A stretch of 64,000 bases of DNA. It comes from Ruminococcus sp. GTDB lineage: Bacteria; Bacillota; Clostridia; Oscillospirales; Ruminococcaceae. This document shows, in pieces, positions 1-8,824 of the stretch; the first letter of the stretch is position 1, and each line of letters begins with the position of its first letter. Position numbers and translations under genes: made by a program. The stretch lies in NCBI GenBank assembly GCA_017463375.1, contig JAFTPG010000037.1, positions 1-64,000 on the forward strand, written 5' to 3'. The notes under the pieces are model-generated. The model did not search any database and was not told the origin of the DNA. It worked only from the letters and a program-made list of their open reading frames with translations.

Positions 1-8
1 ACTTTCTT

Positions 9-34
9 ATGGTAGTGTGTTATTATATTACCAT
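9..34. promoter_or_regulatory. Weak inverted repeat before hisZ
   Basis: ATGGTA (9-14) and TACCAT (29-34) form a 6-bp inverted repeat around an AT-rich spacer, about 40 bases before the hisZ start. It could be an operator or part of the his promoter. The window begins too close upstream to see a -35 box, a T-box leader or a terminator, so the regulation of the operon stays open. Confidence 0.2.
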
Positions 35-72
35 GTTAATACGCTAAAGTGTATATTGCATTGGAGGTATAT

Positions 73-1278
73 ATGAAAAATTACGATCTTATCACTCCCG
101 AGGGCACAAAGGATCTGCTCTTTGAGGAGTGCATTATGAGACGAAATATAGAAAGCTCTCTGCATAAAATCTTTAAAAGCAGAGGCTACAGTGAAATGAT
201 TACTCCGGGACTTGAGTTTTACGATGTATTCAATCTTAATTCCCGTTATTTTCCTCAGGAGAATCTCTATAAGCTGACCGACAGCAAGGGCAGACTCCTC
301 GTTCTTCGTCCCGACTCGACAATGCCGATAGCAAGAGTCGTTGCGACAAGACTCAAAGACGCAACGCTTCCGCTGAAGCTTTACTACAATCAGAAGGTCT
401 ACAGAACAGAGCCTGCATTAAAGGGAAGAAGCGACGAAATTGCTCAGACAGGTATCGAGCTTATTGGTTCGGAGCTGAAAATCGCAGACCTCGAAGTAAT
501 TTCTACCGCAGTAAGCTCATTGAAGTCGTTCGGAATGAAGTTTTCACTCGAGCTGGGACATATCGGAATTTTCAAGGAGCTTGTAAGCAGACTTGAAATC
601 CCGGACAATCAGAAAGAGCAGATAAGAAAGCTGATAGAGACAAAGAACTTCCCTGCATTGAATGATTTGCTTGATTCCCTGGGAAATAACGGAGTGATAA
701 ATGCTCTTAAAAAGCTTCCGGGACTTTTCGGAGGAGAAGAAGTCTTTGAAAAGGCTCAGAATCTCATGCAGGACGATAAAATCGAGGAAATTCTCGACGA
801 GCTGAGAGCAATCTACAGCGACGCCTGCGAGATTTGCGGAGCAGACGGTGAGATTACAGTTGATTTGGGTCTGGTAAACAAGACCGACTACTATACAGGA
901 ATCATCATCAAGGGATATCTTCAGGGTCACGGCAGAGAGGTGATTTCAGGCGGACGCTACGACAAGCTTATCTCTGAATTCGGATATGATATTCCTGCGG
1001 TTGGATTTGCACTTGACGTTGACGCAGTTGCAAAGGTACTTGCAAAGAACGGCGAAGCAGTCGAAATTCCCTGTGCAGACGCAATAGTTTATGCTGAGCC
1101 GGGCTTTGAGGTTGAAGCAATCAAGGCAGCTGAGAAGCTCCGTGACAGTGGGCTCGTTGTTGAGAATGCTCTTTTTGAGGAGCTTGAAACTGTAAGAGAA
1201 TACGCAAAAGAGAAGAAGATTCCGAAAATTGTTGTTATTGACAGTGCAGATGAGGATAAAACGGAGGTACAGGCATGA
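73..1278 (+). CDS. hisZ: ATP phosphoribosyltransferase regulatory subunit HisZ
   Basis: HisZ is a class II histidyl-tRNA-synthetase paralogue that lacks aminoacylation activity. It joins the short HisG to form the active, histidine-feedback-inhibited ATP phosphoribosyltransferase, the first step of histidine synthesis. The 401-residue protein keeps synthetase-like motif 2 (VYRTEPALKGRSDEIAQTG) and a late glycine-rich motif (VISGGRYDKL). The ATG at 73 was chosen because GGAGG sits at 63-67; an in-frame GTG at 49 would place that ribosome site inside the gene. The stop overlaps the hisG start as ATGA, which suggests translational coupling. The adjacent short-form HisG supports HisZ over a true HisS. 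Family knowledge gives the function; the identification is firm. Confidence 0.93.
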   Translation: MKNYDLITPEGTKDLLFEECIMRRNIESSLHKIFKSRGYSEMITPGLEFYDVFNLNSRYFPQENLYKLTDSKGRLLVLRPDSTMPIARVVATRLKDATLPLKLYYNQKVYRTEPALKGRSDEIAQTGIELIGSELKIADLEVISTAVSSLKSFGMKFSLELGHIGIFKELVSRLEIPDNQKEQIRKLIETKNFPALNDLLDSLGNNGVINALKKLPGLFGGEEVFEKAQNLMQDDKIEEILDELRAIYSDACEICGADGEITVDLGLVNKTDYYTGIIIKGYLQGHGREVISGGRYDKLISEFGYDIPAVGFALDVDAVAKVLAKNGEAVEIPCADAIVYAEPGFEVEAIKAAEKLRDSGLVVENALFEELETVREYAKEKKIPKIVVIDSADEDKTEVQA

Positions 1279-1904
1279 GTAAACCATTAAGAATAGCTCT
1301 TACAAAGGGCAGACTTGAAAAGGATACGGTAGGACTTCTCGAGAAGCTGGGCTTTGACTGTACTGCCGTGCGTGAAAAGGGAAGAAAGCTGATACTTCCT
1401 GTTCCGGACGCAAATCTGGAGGTAGTTCTCGCAAAGGCAAACGATGTTATCACCTATGTTGAGCACGGTGTGTGTGATATGGGCGTAGTCGGCAAGGACA
1501 CCATTATGGAGATGAAAGGAAAGTTCTTCGAGCTTGTGGACCTTGGCTTCGGACGCTGCAAGTTCGCTCTTGCAACAAAGAAAGGCTTCGATTTCTACAG
1601 CGGCTTCGGAATCAAGACAATTGCAACAAAATATCCCAACGTGGCAAGAAGCTTCTTTGAAGCAAAGAACATGGATACGGAGATCATCAAGATTGAGGGC
1701 TCTGTAGAGCTTGCACCGCTGCTTGAGCTTGCCGACGGAATTGTTGATATCGTTGAAACAGGAACAACTCTCAAGGAAAACGGTCTGGAGGTAATCGAGG
1801 ACGTAGCTCCTATCTCCGCACGACTTATTGCGAATACAGTAAGCCTGAAGCTCAGACACAAGGAAATTGAGAATCTTATTAAACTGATAGAGGAGAATCT
1901 GTAA
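1275..1904 (+). CDS. hisG: ATP phosphoribosyltransferase catalytic subunit, short form
   Basis: HisG condenses ATP with PRPP to phosphoribosyl-ATP in the cytoplasm. At 209 residues this is the short form, without the C-terminal ACT-like regulatory domain of the roughly 300-residue enzymes, so it needs HisZ. Visible signatures are the N-terminal RIALTKGRLEKDT and, near residues 153-166, the phosphate-binding stretch DIVETGTTLKENGL. It overlaps hisZ by four bases and its TAA shares a base with the hisD ATG (TAATG), so hisZ, hisG and hisD are probably translated as a coupled unit. Confidence 0.96.
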   Translation: MSKPLRIALTKGRLEKDTVGLLEKLGFDCTAVREKGRKLILPVPDANLEVVLAKANDVITYVEHGVCDMGVVGKDTIMEMKGKFFELVDLGFGRCKFALATKKGFDFYSGFGIKTIATKYPNVARSFFEAKNMDTEIIKIEGSVELAPLLELADGIVDIVETGTTLKENGLEVIEDVAPISARLIANTVSLKLRHKEIENLIKLIEENL

Positions 1905-3187
1905 TGAAGAAGATATATGCAAACGGTACAGACGAGGTTGCTTTTCTTGAAGAGCTTAAAAAGAGAAGCGGCGAGACAAATAAGAAAGTTACAGAGACAG
2001 TATCGGCAATTATAGAGGATGTCAAGGAAAACGGCGATGAAGCCGTAAAGAAATACACATTGAAGTTCGACGGAAATCTTCCTGAGTACTATGAAGTTCC
2101 CAGAGACGTAATCAACGACGCTCTGAACGAAGCTGATGAGGAGCTTGTAAACGCTCTTCTGAATGCAATGGAGAATATAGCAGATTTCCACAACAGACAG
2201 CGTGAGCAGAGCTTCATCAACGCAAAGGAGAACGGAGTAGTTCTTGGACAGCGTGTAAGAGGTCTTGAAAGGGTGGGACTTTATGTTCCGGGCGGCACAG
2301 CCGCATATCCGTCAAGCGTGCTGATGAATGCAATTCCAGCAAAGATTGCAGGAGTAAAAGAAATCGTGATGGTAACTCCGCCTTTAAAGGACGGTACTCC
2401 GAATAAGGATATCCTCGTAGCAGCCGCAATCTGCGGAGTTGACAGAGTGTTCATGTCGGGCGGAGCGCAGGCAATTGCAGCTCTTGCATACGGAACAGAG
2501 GAGATTCCGAAATGCGATAAGATTGTAGGACCGGGAAATATCTATGTAGCGACTGCAAAGAAGCTTCTTTACGGAGTAGTGGATATTGACATGATCGCAG
2601 GTCCGAGCGAGATTCTTGTTCTTGCTGACGAGACAGCAGACCCTAAGTTTGCAGCGGCTGACCTCATGTCACAGGCGGAACACGATGTTCTTGCTTCGGC
2701 AATCATGGTTACAACGAGCGAGAGAATTGCAGATGAGACTCTTGCAGAGATAGAGCGTCAGAAAGAATATCTTTCAAGAAAGGAAATCATTGGAAAGTCT
2801 CTTGAGGATTACGGCGCAATCATTATCACGGACTGCCGTCACTGTGCAGTGGAGCTTGCCAATGCGATAGCTCCGGAGCACCTTGAAGTACTTATGGAGA
2901 ACCCGTTTGAGCTTCTCGGAAGCCTTGACAATGCAGGTTCTATCTTCCTCGGAAACTACGCTTCCGAGCCGCTTGGCGACTACTATGCAGGTCCGAACCA
3001 CGTTCTTCCTACAAGCGGCACAGCAAGATTCTTCTCACCTCTCGGAGTAGCCAGCTTTACAAAGCGTACAAGCTACATTTACTATACTGAGGAAGCTCTC
3101 AGAGAAGCAAAGGACGACATAGTTCTCATTGCCGAGAGAGAGGGTCTTACAGCTCACGCAAACGCAATCAAGGTAAGATTTGAATAA
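1904..3187 (+). CDS. hisD: Histidinol dehydrogenase
   Basis: HisD is the zinc-dependent, NAD-dependent enzyme that oxidises histidinol to histidine in two steps, ending the pathway. The 427-residue length is typical. Diagnostic segments include GLYVPGGTAAYPSSVLM, GAQAIAALAYGTE, the SQAEHD motif with zinc-ligand residues, APEHLEV with catalytic Glu-His, and GPNHVLPTSG. It starts at the last base of the hisG stop. A 61-base gap follows before hisC, with no clear terminator in it, so the operon probably continues. Confidence 0.97.
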   Translation: MKKIYANGTDEVAFLEELKKRSGETNKKVTETVSAIIEDVKENGDEAVKKYTLKFDGNLPEYYEVPRDVINDALNEADEELVNALLNAMENIADFHNRQREQSFINAKENGVVLGQRVRGLERVGLYVPGGTAAYPSSVLMNAIPAKIAGVKEIVMVTPPLKDGTPNKDILVAAAICGVDRVFMSGGAQAIAALAYGTEEIPKCDKIVGPGNIYVATAKKLLYGVVDIDMIAGPSEILVLADETADPKFAAADLMSQAEHDVLASAIMVTTSERIADETLAEIERQKEYLSRKEIIGKSLEDYGAIIITDCRHCAVELANAIAPEHLEVLMENPFELLGSLDNAGSIFLGNYASEPLGDYYAGPNHVLPTSGTARFFSPLGVASFTKRTSYIYYTEEALREAKDDIVLIAEREGLTAHANAIKVRFE

Positions 3188-3248
3188 TTTTGCAGGGCGG
3201 ATAATATCCGCCCGTGCGTGTATACAATAATTTTTAGGAGAGATAAAA

Positions 3249-4313
3249 ATGAGTCTCATAAATTCATGGGAGAACAATGTAAGAAAAGTAGTTCCCTATA
3301 CTCCCGGAGAGCAGCCGAAGGACGCCAATGTCATAAAGCTGAATACAAATGAAAATCCCTATCCGCCGTCACCGCAGGTAAAGGCTGTTCTGGAGAATTA
3401 TGACTGCGGAAAAATGCGTCTTTATCCCGACCCCGATTCAACAGTTCTGGTGGAGGCTATAGCAGAGCGTTACAAGCTGAAGCCCACGCAGGTATTTGTC
3501 GGAGTAGGTTCTGACGACGTGCTTTCGGTTGCATTTCTGACGTTCTTCAATTCGGACAAGCCGGTGATTTTCCCTGATATAACATATTCATTTTACGATG
3601 TATGGGCAGATGTTTACAGAATTCCCTACATTCAGAAGCCTCTGACAGAGGATTTCAGAATCAATCCCAAGGACTACAAATGTGAAAACGGCGGAATAAT
3701 TTTCCCGAATCCTAATGCTCCCACAGGCTGTGAGGAGAGTCTTGAAATGATTGAAGAAATTGTAAAAGGGAATCCTGATTCAGTAGTAATAATCGACGAA
3801 GCCTATGTCGATTTCGGAGCAGAAAGTGCTCTTGCGCTTATTGACAAGTATGAGAATCTGCTTGTAATTCAGACATTCTCAAAGTCACGTTCAATGGCAG
3901 GAATGAGAATCGGCTATGCAATGGGAAATGAGAAGCTTATCAAGTACATGAACGACGTGAAGTTCTCGATTAATTCATATACAATGACTCCGCTTACGCA
4001 GCTCTGCGGAGCCGAAGCTGTCAGAGATGAGGAGTATTTTCAGGAAACTCTCAGCAAAATCATCAGTGTGAGAGAATATTCAAAGGAGAGGCTTTCACAG
4101 CTGGGATTTACGTTTACCGATTCCAAAAGCAACTTCATTTTCGCTTCACACAAAACAAAGCCTGCGGGAGAGATTTTCACAGCTCTCAAGGAGAAGAAAA
4201 TCTTTGTCCGCTATTGGAACAAGCCGAGAATTGGCAATCACCTTAGAATAACCGTCGGAACACGAGAGGAAATGGACGCTCTGTTTGCGGCACTGGAGGA
4301 TATTCTGAAATGA
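3249..4313 (+). CDS. hisC: Histidinol-phosphate aminotransferase
   Basis: HisC is a PLP-dependent class I/II aminotransferase that converts imidazole acetol phosphate to histidinol phosphate, with glutamate as amino donor. The 354-residue protein shows the N-terminal LNTNENPYPPSP, the PLP-binding DEAYVDF, the Schiff-base lysine K212 in QTFSKSRSMAG, and the C-terminal RITVGTREEM with the substrate-binding arginine. An AGGAG site precedes the ATG. Its end overlaps hisB by four bases (ATGA). Related enzymes of this fold can also act on aromatic substrates; the operon position supports the histidine role. Confidence 0.95.
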   Translation: MSLINSWENNVRKVVPYTPGEQPKDANVIKLNTNENPYPPSPQVKAVLENYDCGKMRLYPDPDSTVLVEAIAERYKLKPTQVFVGVGSDDVLSVAFLTFFNSDKPVIFPDITYSFYDVWADVYRIPYIQKPLTEDFRINPKDYKCENGGIIFPNPNAPTGCEESLEMIEEIVKGNPDSVVIIDEAYVDFGAESALALIDKYENLLVIQTFSKSRSMAGMRIGYAMGNEKLIKYMNDVKFSINSYTMTPLTQLCGAEAVRDEEYFQETLSKIISVREYSKERLSQLGFTFTDSKSNFIFASHKTKPAGEIFTALKEKKIFVRYWNKPRIGNHLRITVGTREEMDALFAALEDILK

Positions 4314-4894
4314 CCAGAACAGGCGAAATTACAAGAACAACAAAGGAAACCGACATTAAGATAAAAGTTGAGCTTGACGGAAAGGGAACAGCTGATATTT
4401 CTACAGGAATAGGCTTTTTCGATCACATGCTTACAGCTCTTTCAGTTCACAGCGGAATAAGCATGAATATCAGAGTCAAGGGAGACCTGCACGTTGACGG
4501 ACATCATACCGTCGAGGACACAGGAATTGCTCTCGGACAGGCTCTAGCGCAGGCTCTCGGAAACAAATCGGGAATCGTAAGATACGGCACAGCCTATATA
4601 CCGATGGACGAGTCACTTGCAATGACAAGTCTTGATATCAGCAACAGACCATTTCTGGTATTCAATGCGGAGTTCACAAATCAGTCCTGCGGAGAATACG
4701 ATGTGTGCCTGACCGAGGAATTTTTCCGTGCATTTGCATTCAATGCAGGAATTACCATGCACATCAATCTCCTGTACGGCACGAACGACCACCATAAATG
4801 TGAAGCGATATATAAATCAGCAGCTCATGCACTTAAAACAGCCGTTTCATATAACAGCGACGGCTCAACGCTCTCCACGAAAGGAGTACTGTAA
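4310..4894 (+). CDS. hisB: Imidazoleglycerol-phosphate dehydratase
   Basis: This monofunctional HisB dehydrates imidazole glycerol phosphate to imidazole acetol phosphate with manganese. The 194-residue length matches the single-domain enzyme, with no N-terminal phosphatase domain as in Escherichia coli. Metal-binding motifs are visible: GFFDHMLTAL, DGHHTVEDTGIALGQAL, and the late NDHHKCEAIYKSAAHAL. It overlaps hisC by four bases and its TAA touches the hisH ATG. Because the phosphatase domain is missing, a separate histidinol-phosphatase must exist elsewhere; none is seen in this window. Confidence 0.96.
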   Translation: MTRTGEITRTTKETDIKIKVELDGKGTADISTGIGFFDHMLTALSVHSGISMNIRVKGDLHVDGHHTVEDTGIALGQALAQALGNKSGIVRYGTAYIPMDESLAMTSLDISNRPFLVFNAEFTNQSCGEYDVCLTEEFFRAFAFNAGITMHINLLYGTNDHHKCEAIYKSAAHALKTAVSYNSDGSTLSTKGVL

Positions 4895-5496
4895 TGATAG
4901 CAATAATCGACTACGGCGCAGGCAACATATTCAGCGTCAAGAACGCTCTTGACTATCTCGGACTTGAAAGCCGGCTTGTTTCCGATAAGGAATCAATCAA
5001 GTCAGCTGACGCAATAATTCTTCCGGGAGTTGGAGCATTTCCTGCGGCAATGAAAATGCTCAGCGACACAGGTCTTGTTGAGACAATCAAGGAGGAAGCC
5101 GCAAAAAAGCCTTTCCTCGGAATTTGTCTCGGAATGCAGATGCTCTTTGAAAAAGGCTACGAGTTTGAGGAATGCGACGGACTCGGACTTATAAAGGGAA
5201 GCGTCCGCAAGATGGAGGAGCCTGACCTTATTATTCCTCATATGGGCTGGAATAAGCTCGAGAAGCTCAATGACTGCCCTCTGTTTGAGGGACTTGGAGA
5301 TAACGAATATGTATATTTTGTTCACTCCTACAAGGCAGAGTGTGCCGACGAGAATATCTCCGCCTACAGCGAATACGGCGGAAGAGTTCCTGCACTTGTA
5401 TACGACGGAAAATTCATCTACGGAGCTCAGTTCCACCCTGAAAAATCAGGAGCTACGGGATTAAAGATACTTAAAAATTTCGCTGCATTAATATAA
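4894..5496 (+). CDS. hisH: Imidazole glycerol phosphate synthase, glutaminase subunit HisH
   Basis: HisH is the class I glutamine amidotransferase subunit that passes ammonia to HisF through a channel in the HisHF complex. The 200-residue protein has the oxyanion region LPGVGAF, the nucleophilic Cys78 in LGICLGMQMLFE, and the His-Glu pair in GAQFHPEKSG. Its ATG shares a base with the hisB stop. The outer arm of the first copy of the multi-hairpin element begins at its stop codon, so the hisH-hisA junction is the first place in the operon where the tight gene overlaps are interrupted. Confidence 0.96.
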   Translation: MIAIIDYGAGNIFSVKNALDYLGLESRLVSDKESIKSADAIILPGVGAFPAAMKMLSDTGLVETIKEEAAKKPFLGICLGMQMLFEKGYEFEECDGLGLIKGSVRKMEEPDLIIPHMGWNKLEKLNDCPLFEGLGDNEYVYFVHSYKAECADENISAYSEYGGRVPALVYDGKFIYGAQFHPEKSGATGLKILKNFAALI

Positions 5497-5725
5497 ATCA
5501 GAAGTTACATTAAGCATCCTCATAACTTGTTGGGGAAAACCTTTCTGAAGAAAGGTTCTTCCCCAAGCCCCTTTCCAAAGACTTCCGTTCAAATTTTTCG
5601 TATAGGGGCATGCCCCTATACGAAAAATTTAATTGAAAGTTTTAGGGAGGGAGTTTGAGGGAGGACCCTTTTTCAAAAGGGTCTCCCTCAATAAGCTGTG
5701 AAGTTGCTTATCGTAAATACTGATT
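5496..5725. repeat. Multi-hairpin repeat element, copy 1 (hisH-hisA)
   Basis: This roughly 230-bp element fills the hisH-hisA gap. Outer arms 5496-5515 and 5706-5725 pair at 16 of 20 positions. Inside are three hairpins. Hairpin A (5531-5565) has TGGGGAA paired with TTCCCCA and ACCTTTCT paired with AGAAAGGT. Hairpin B is a perfect 40-bp palindrome (5591-5630) centred on GGGGCATGCCCC. Hairpin C (5656-5690) has TGAGGGAG paired with CTCCCTCA and ACCCTTTT paired with AAAAGGGT. None is followed by a U-run, so they need not stop transcription. No ORF is seen. Three other copies lie in the window. Confidence 0.9.
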
Positions 5726-5751
5726 CATATCAACACAAACGGAGGTTTTAT

Positions 5752-6486
5752 ATGATAATTTTACCAGCAATAGACATAAAGGACGGCAACTGCGTGAGGC
5801 TTTTCAAGGGAGATTTTTCGACCGTTGAAAAGGTAGCGAGCGACTATCTTGAGACTGCAAGGAGCTTTGAGGAGGCAGGCTCCGAGTGGATACACATGGT
5901 AGACCTTGACGGCGCAAAAGAGGGACGTCCCGTTAACACGAAAATTTATACTGATGTAGCCGAGAAAACCGATCTGAAAGTAGAGCTTGGCGGCGGAATA
6001 CGCAGTCTCGAGACGATTGACGAGTATCTGAAAATGGGAATTACAAGAGTAATTCTCGGTTCGGTAGCGCTGAAAAATCCGAAGCTCGTAAGCGATGCAG
6101 TAGAGAAATTCGGCAGCGAGAAAATCGTTGTGGGAATTGACGCAATGAATGGCATGGTAGCGACTGAGGGCTGGCTTGAAACCTCGGACGTGAATTACAT
6201 CGACCTTGCCAACAAGATGATTGACGTGGGAGTGAAGTACTTCATTTTCACTGATATTTCAAAGGACGGCACGCTCTCAGGCGTGAACAAAGAGCAGCTT
6301 AAAGCTTTGGCGGACGCTACAGAGGGACGTGCAAACATCGTAGCAAGCGGCGGAGTTCACACAATGGACGACATCATCGCCTGCAAAGAAATGGGACTCT
6401 ACGGCACAATCTGCGGTAAGTCCATTTATAAAGGTACACTCAATCTCCGAGAAGCTATTGAGTATACCAATCAGAACTTACATTAA
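5752..6486 (+). CDS. hisA: Phosphoribosylformimino-5-aminoimidazole carboxamide ribotide isomerase
   Basis: HisA is a (beta/alpha)8-barrel isomerase that opens the ribose ring of ProFAR to give PRFAR. The 244-residue protein has the catalytic Asp8 in LPAIDIKDGNCVRL, the phosphate-binding GGGIRSLE, the second catalytic aspartate in VVGIDAMNG, and a C-terminal VASGGVHTMDD. The ATG at 5752 follows GGAGG at 5741-5745 with good spacing; an upstream in-frame start at 5698 would run through the repeat flank and was rejected. The gene is flanked on both sides by copies of the multi-hairpin element, and its last six codons (NQNLH-stop) form part of the 5' arm of copy 2. Confidence 0.96.
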   Translation: MIILPAIDIKDGNCVRLFKGDFSTVEKVASDYLETARSFEEAGSEWIHMVDLDGAKEGRPVNTKIYTDVAEKTDLKVELGGGIRSLETIDEYLKMGITRVILGSVALKNPKLVSDAVEKFGSEKIVVGIDAMNGMVATEGWLETSDVNYIDLANKMIDVGVKYFIFTDISKDGTLSGVNKEQLKALADATEGRANIVASGGVHTMDDIIACKEMGLYGTICGKSIYKGTLNLREAIEYTNQNLH

Positions 6487-6689
6487 GCTCCTCGTTTACT
6501 GGGGAAAACCTTTCTGAAGAAAGGTTCTTCCCCAGCCCCCTTTCCAAAGACTTCAACTCAAATTTTCCAAACAGGGGCATGCCCCTGTTTGGAAAATTTA
6601 AATAAAAGTTTTAGGGAGGGAGTTTGAGGGAGGACCCTTTTTCAAAAGGGTCTCCCTCAATAAAATGAAGAGTCTTAATGTAAATTCAG
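6472..6689. repeat. Multi-hairpin repeat element, copy 2 (hisA-hisF)
   Basis: This is the second copy. The outer arms 6472-6487 and 6674-6689 pair at 14 of 16 positions, and the left arm lies over the hisA stop codon. Hairpin A (6500-6534) and hairpin C (6625-6659) are nearly identical to copy 1. The central hairpin B is again a perfect 40-bp palindrome (6560-6599), but its arms read CCAAACA/TGTTTGG where copy 1 has CGTATA/TATACG: both arms have changed together. There is no U-run and no ORF. Confidence 0.9.
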
Positions 6690-6718
6690 AATTGAAATAA
6701 ACAAAAGGAGGCTGAAAA

Positions 6719-7474
6719 ATGCTTGCAAAGAGAATAATTCCGTGTCTTGACGTAAGAAACGGCAAGGTAGTAAAGGGAGTAAATTTTGAGGGAATACGTG
6801 ACGTAGGCGACCCGGTGGAATGTGCGGAGGAGTACAACAGACAGGGTGCGGACGAGATAGTATTCTATGATATAACTGCTTCTTTCGAGGGCAGAGGAGT
6901 GTTTCTCGATGTGGTGAGAGAGACAGCAAAGAAGGTATTCGTTCCGCTGACAGTAGGCGGCGGAATCAAGACAGTTGACGATATCAGGGAAACTCTCCGA
7001 GCAGGAGCAGATAAGGTGTCTGTTAACTCACAAGCGGTGAAGAATCCACAGCTTATCAAGGACGGAGCCGATATATTCGGCAGTCAATGTATCTGCGTGG
7101 GAATCGACGCAAAGAAGATTGCCGACCATAAGTGGACAGTTTACATCAACGGCGGACGAGTTGACATGGGAATTGACCTTATCGACTGGGTGAAGCAGAT
7201 CGAACAGCTCGGCGCAGGAGAGATTTGTCTTAATTCCATCGACGCAGACGGAACTAAAGAGGGCTTTGATATTGAGATGCTCAAGGCGGTGTGCGACGCT
7301 TGCACGATTCCTGTTATTGCAAGCGGCGGCGCAGGAAAAATCAACGATTTTGCCGAGGTTTTCGAGAAAACAGGAGCTACAGCTGCTCTGGCGGCATCGC
7401 TTTTCCACTTCAAGGAGCTTACCGTCGGCGAGGTTAAGGAGTATTGCCGCAGTAAAGGCGTTATTGTGAGATGA
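6719..7474 (+). CDS. hisF: Imidazole glycerol phosphate synthase, cyclase subunit HisF
   Basis: HisF is the (beta/alpha)8 cyclase partner of HisH. It uses channelled ammonia to turn PRFAR into imidazole glycerol phosphate and AICAR, which links the pathway to purine synthesis. The 251-residue protein begins with the hallmark [15 protein letters not shown] (catalytic Asp11) and has the second catalytic aspartate in CVGIDAKK, phosphate loops in TVGGGIKT and ASGGAGK, and the mid-protein [20 protein letters not shown] precedes the ATG. It is separated from hisA only by repeat copy 2. Confidence 0.96.
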   Translation: MLAKRIIPCLDVRNGKVVKGVNFEGIRDVGDPVECAEEYNRQGADEIVFYDITASFEGRGVFLDVVRETAKKVFVPLTVGGGIKTVDDIRETLRAGADKVSVNSQAVKNPQLIKDGADIFGSQCICVGIDAKKIADHKWTVYINGGRVDMGIDLIDWVKQIEQLGAGEICLNSIDADGTKEGFDIEMLKAVCDACTIPVIASGGAGKINDFAEVFEKTGATAALAASLFHFKELTVGEVKEYCRSKGVIVR

Positions 7475-7501
7475 TTTCAGAAGCCTGCGGAGAAGATAAC
7501 G

Positions 7502-8023
7502 ATGAATGAGGTAATTAAAAATATCATCACGAGAAGAAGCTGCAAAAGCTTTAAACCGGACATGGTTTCTGATGAAATTATAAATCAGATCGTTGAGGCT
7601 GGCTTGCACGCTGCGAGCGGAATGGGAAAGCAGTCACCGATAATCCTTGTGGTTACTGACAAGGCTGAGAGAGATAAACTCTCGGAACTCAATGCCAAGT
7701 ATGATCCTATGCACAGAACAGACCCGTTTTATAATGCGCCGGTGGTATTGGCTGTTTTAGTGCCTGAAAATGTGCCGACTGCAATTTATGACGGAAGCCT
7801 TGTTATCGGGAATATGATGCTGGCTGCAAGTTCGTTGGGAATCGGCAGCTGCTGGATTCATCGTGCCAAAGAGGTCTTTGAAGATGCCGAGGGAAAAGCT
7901 CTGCTGAAAAAGCTGAGAATAGATGAAGAATATCAGGGTATCGGGCACTGTGTAATCGGGGTTCCTGATAAGATCAATACCAGCATTATTCCCCGCAAAG
8001 ATAACAGAGTGTTCAGGGTTTGA
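7502..8023 (+). CDS. Nitroreductase-family FMN oxidoreductase
   Basis: The 173-residue protein has the nitroreductase fold signatures: the N-terminal IITRRSCKSFKPD (FMN phosphate-binding arginines), AGLHAASGMGKQSP, and the late SLGIGSCWIHRAKEVF. Such enzymes are flavin-dependent NAD(P)H oxidoreductases with varied electron acceptors, so the substrate cannot be told from sequence. It follows hisF by 27 bases and probably shares its transcript. Together with the next two genes it separates hisF from hisI, and nothing in it points to histidine synthesis. The ribosome site is weak (GGAGAAGATAACG before the ATG). Confidence 0.82.
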   Translation: MNEVIKNIITRRSCKSFKPDMVSDEIINQIVEAGLHAASGMGKQSPIILVVTDKAERDKLSELNAKYDPMHRTDPFYNAPVVLAVLVPENVPTAIYDGSLVIGNMMLAASSLGIGSCWIHRAKEVFEDAEGKALLKKLRIDEEYQGIGHCVIGVPDKINTSIIPRKDNRVFRV

Positions 8024-8062
8024 GAAAATCAGCATGTTAATAAGCTAAGAGGTAATGCTTTT

Positions 8063-8815
8063 ATGAATGACAGATATATCCGAAGCATAAAAATGCCGGA
8101 ATTTCCGTCGTATGATACATATTTGTCAATTCTGCCGGCTGTTCGCAGTCTTTTTTCAGCAGAGGAGCTTGAGCTTCATGACAAGGTAACCTTTTTCGTC
8201 GGAGAAAACGGTACTGGAAAGTCAACGCTTCTGGAAGCAGTAGCAGTGAAATTCGGCTTCAATCCCGAGGGAGGTACGCTGAATTTTGCGTTTTCCACCT
8301 TTGATACGCATTCAGAGCTTCATAAATTTATTAAGCTGGTAAAAGGGATTGAGCGTCCTTCGGATGGATTCTTCCTGCGTGCGGAGAGCTTTTACAATGC
8401 TGCGAGCTACATTGAGGAGCTTGATGGAATTCCTGCGCCGAGTCCGAAAATTATTGAGAGCTACGGCGGAAAGTCACTTCATGAGCAGTCCCACGGTGAG
8501 AGCTTTTTCTCACTTGTGATGAACCGTTTCAGTGGCAGGGGGCTGTATATTCTCGACGAGCCGGAGGCAGCGTTATCGCCGTCAAGGCAGATGTCGCTGC
8601 TTATCCGCATAAACGAGCTTGTGAAGAATGATTCTCAGTTCATCATTGCAACTCATTCGCCGATATTGCTTGGATATCCCGATGCAGCGATATATGAGCT
8701 GTCGGAGAATGGAATCATCCGGACTTCCTATGAGGAAACTGAGACATACAGCGTGACTAAAGCGTTCCTTGATAATCCGAAGAGGATGATGAAATATTTG
8801 TTTGATGAAAAATAG
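8063..8815 (+). CDS. AAA-type predicted ATPase (COG3910-like)
   Basis: The 250-residue protein is a soluble ABC/SMC-like ATPase. Walker A is FFVGENGTGKSTLLEAVAV at residues 45-63. An abbreviated signature-like segment precedes a Walker B with catalytic glutamate in LYILDEPEAALSPSRQ, and the switch histidine is in ATHSPILLGYPDA. It has no membrane segment and no coiled-coil arm, which fits the small stand-alone ATPases of COG3910. The molecular target is unknown. It lies inside the his operon between hisF and hisI, and its stop is 9 bases before the next ATG. Confidence 0.75.
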   Translation: MNDRYIRSIKMPEFPSYDTYLSILPAVRSLFSAEELELHDKVTFFVGENGTGKSTLLEAVAVKFGFNPEGGTLNFAFSTFDTHSELHKFIKLVKGIERPSDGFFLRAESFYNAASYIEELDGIPAPSPKIIESYGGKSLHEQSHGESFFSLVMNRFSGRGLYILDEPEAALSPSRQMSLLIRINELVKNDSQFIIATHSPILLGYPDAAIYELSENGIIRTSYEETETYSVTKAFLDNPKRMMKYLFDEK

Positions 8816-8824
8816 GAGGCTGTT

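Noticed and set aside
49..72. GTG start that would extend hisZ by eight codons
   Set aside because: The ribosome site GGAGG (63-67) would lie inside the coding sequence and the extra residues do not resemble HisZ.
5531..5690. Hairpins of the repeat element as ordinary transcription terminators
   Set aside because: There is no U-run after any of them and the his genes must be read through two copies.
33..8050. Shared motif CATGTTAATA(C/A)GCTAA at 33-48 and 8034-8049
   Set aside because: A single pair of this length and AT content is expected by chance in a window of this size, and the positions relative to the genes differ.
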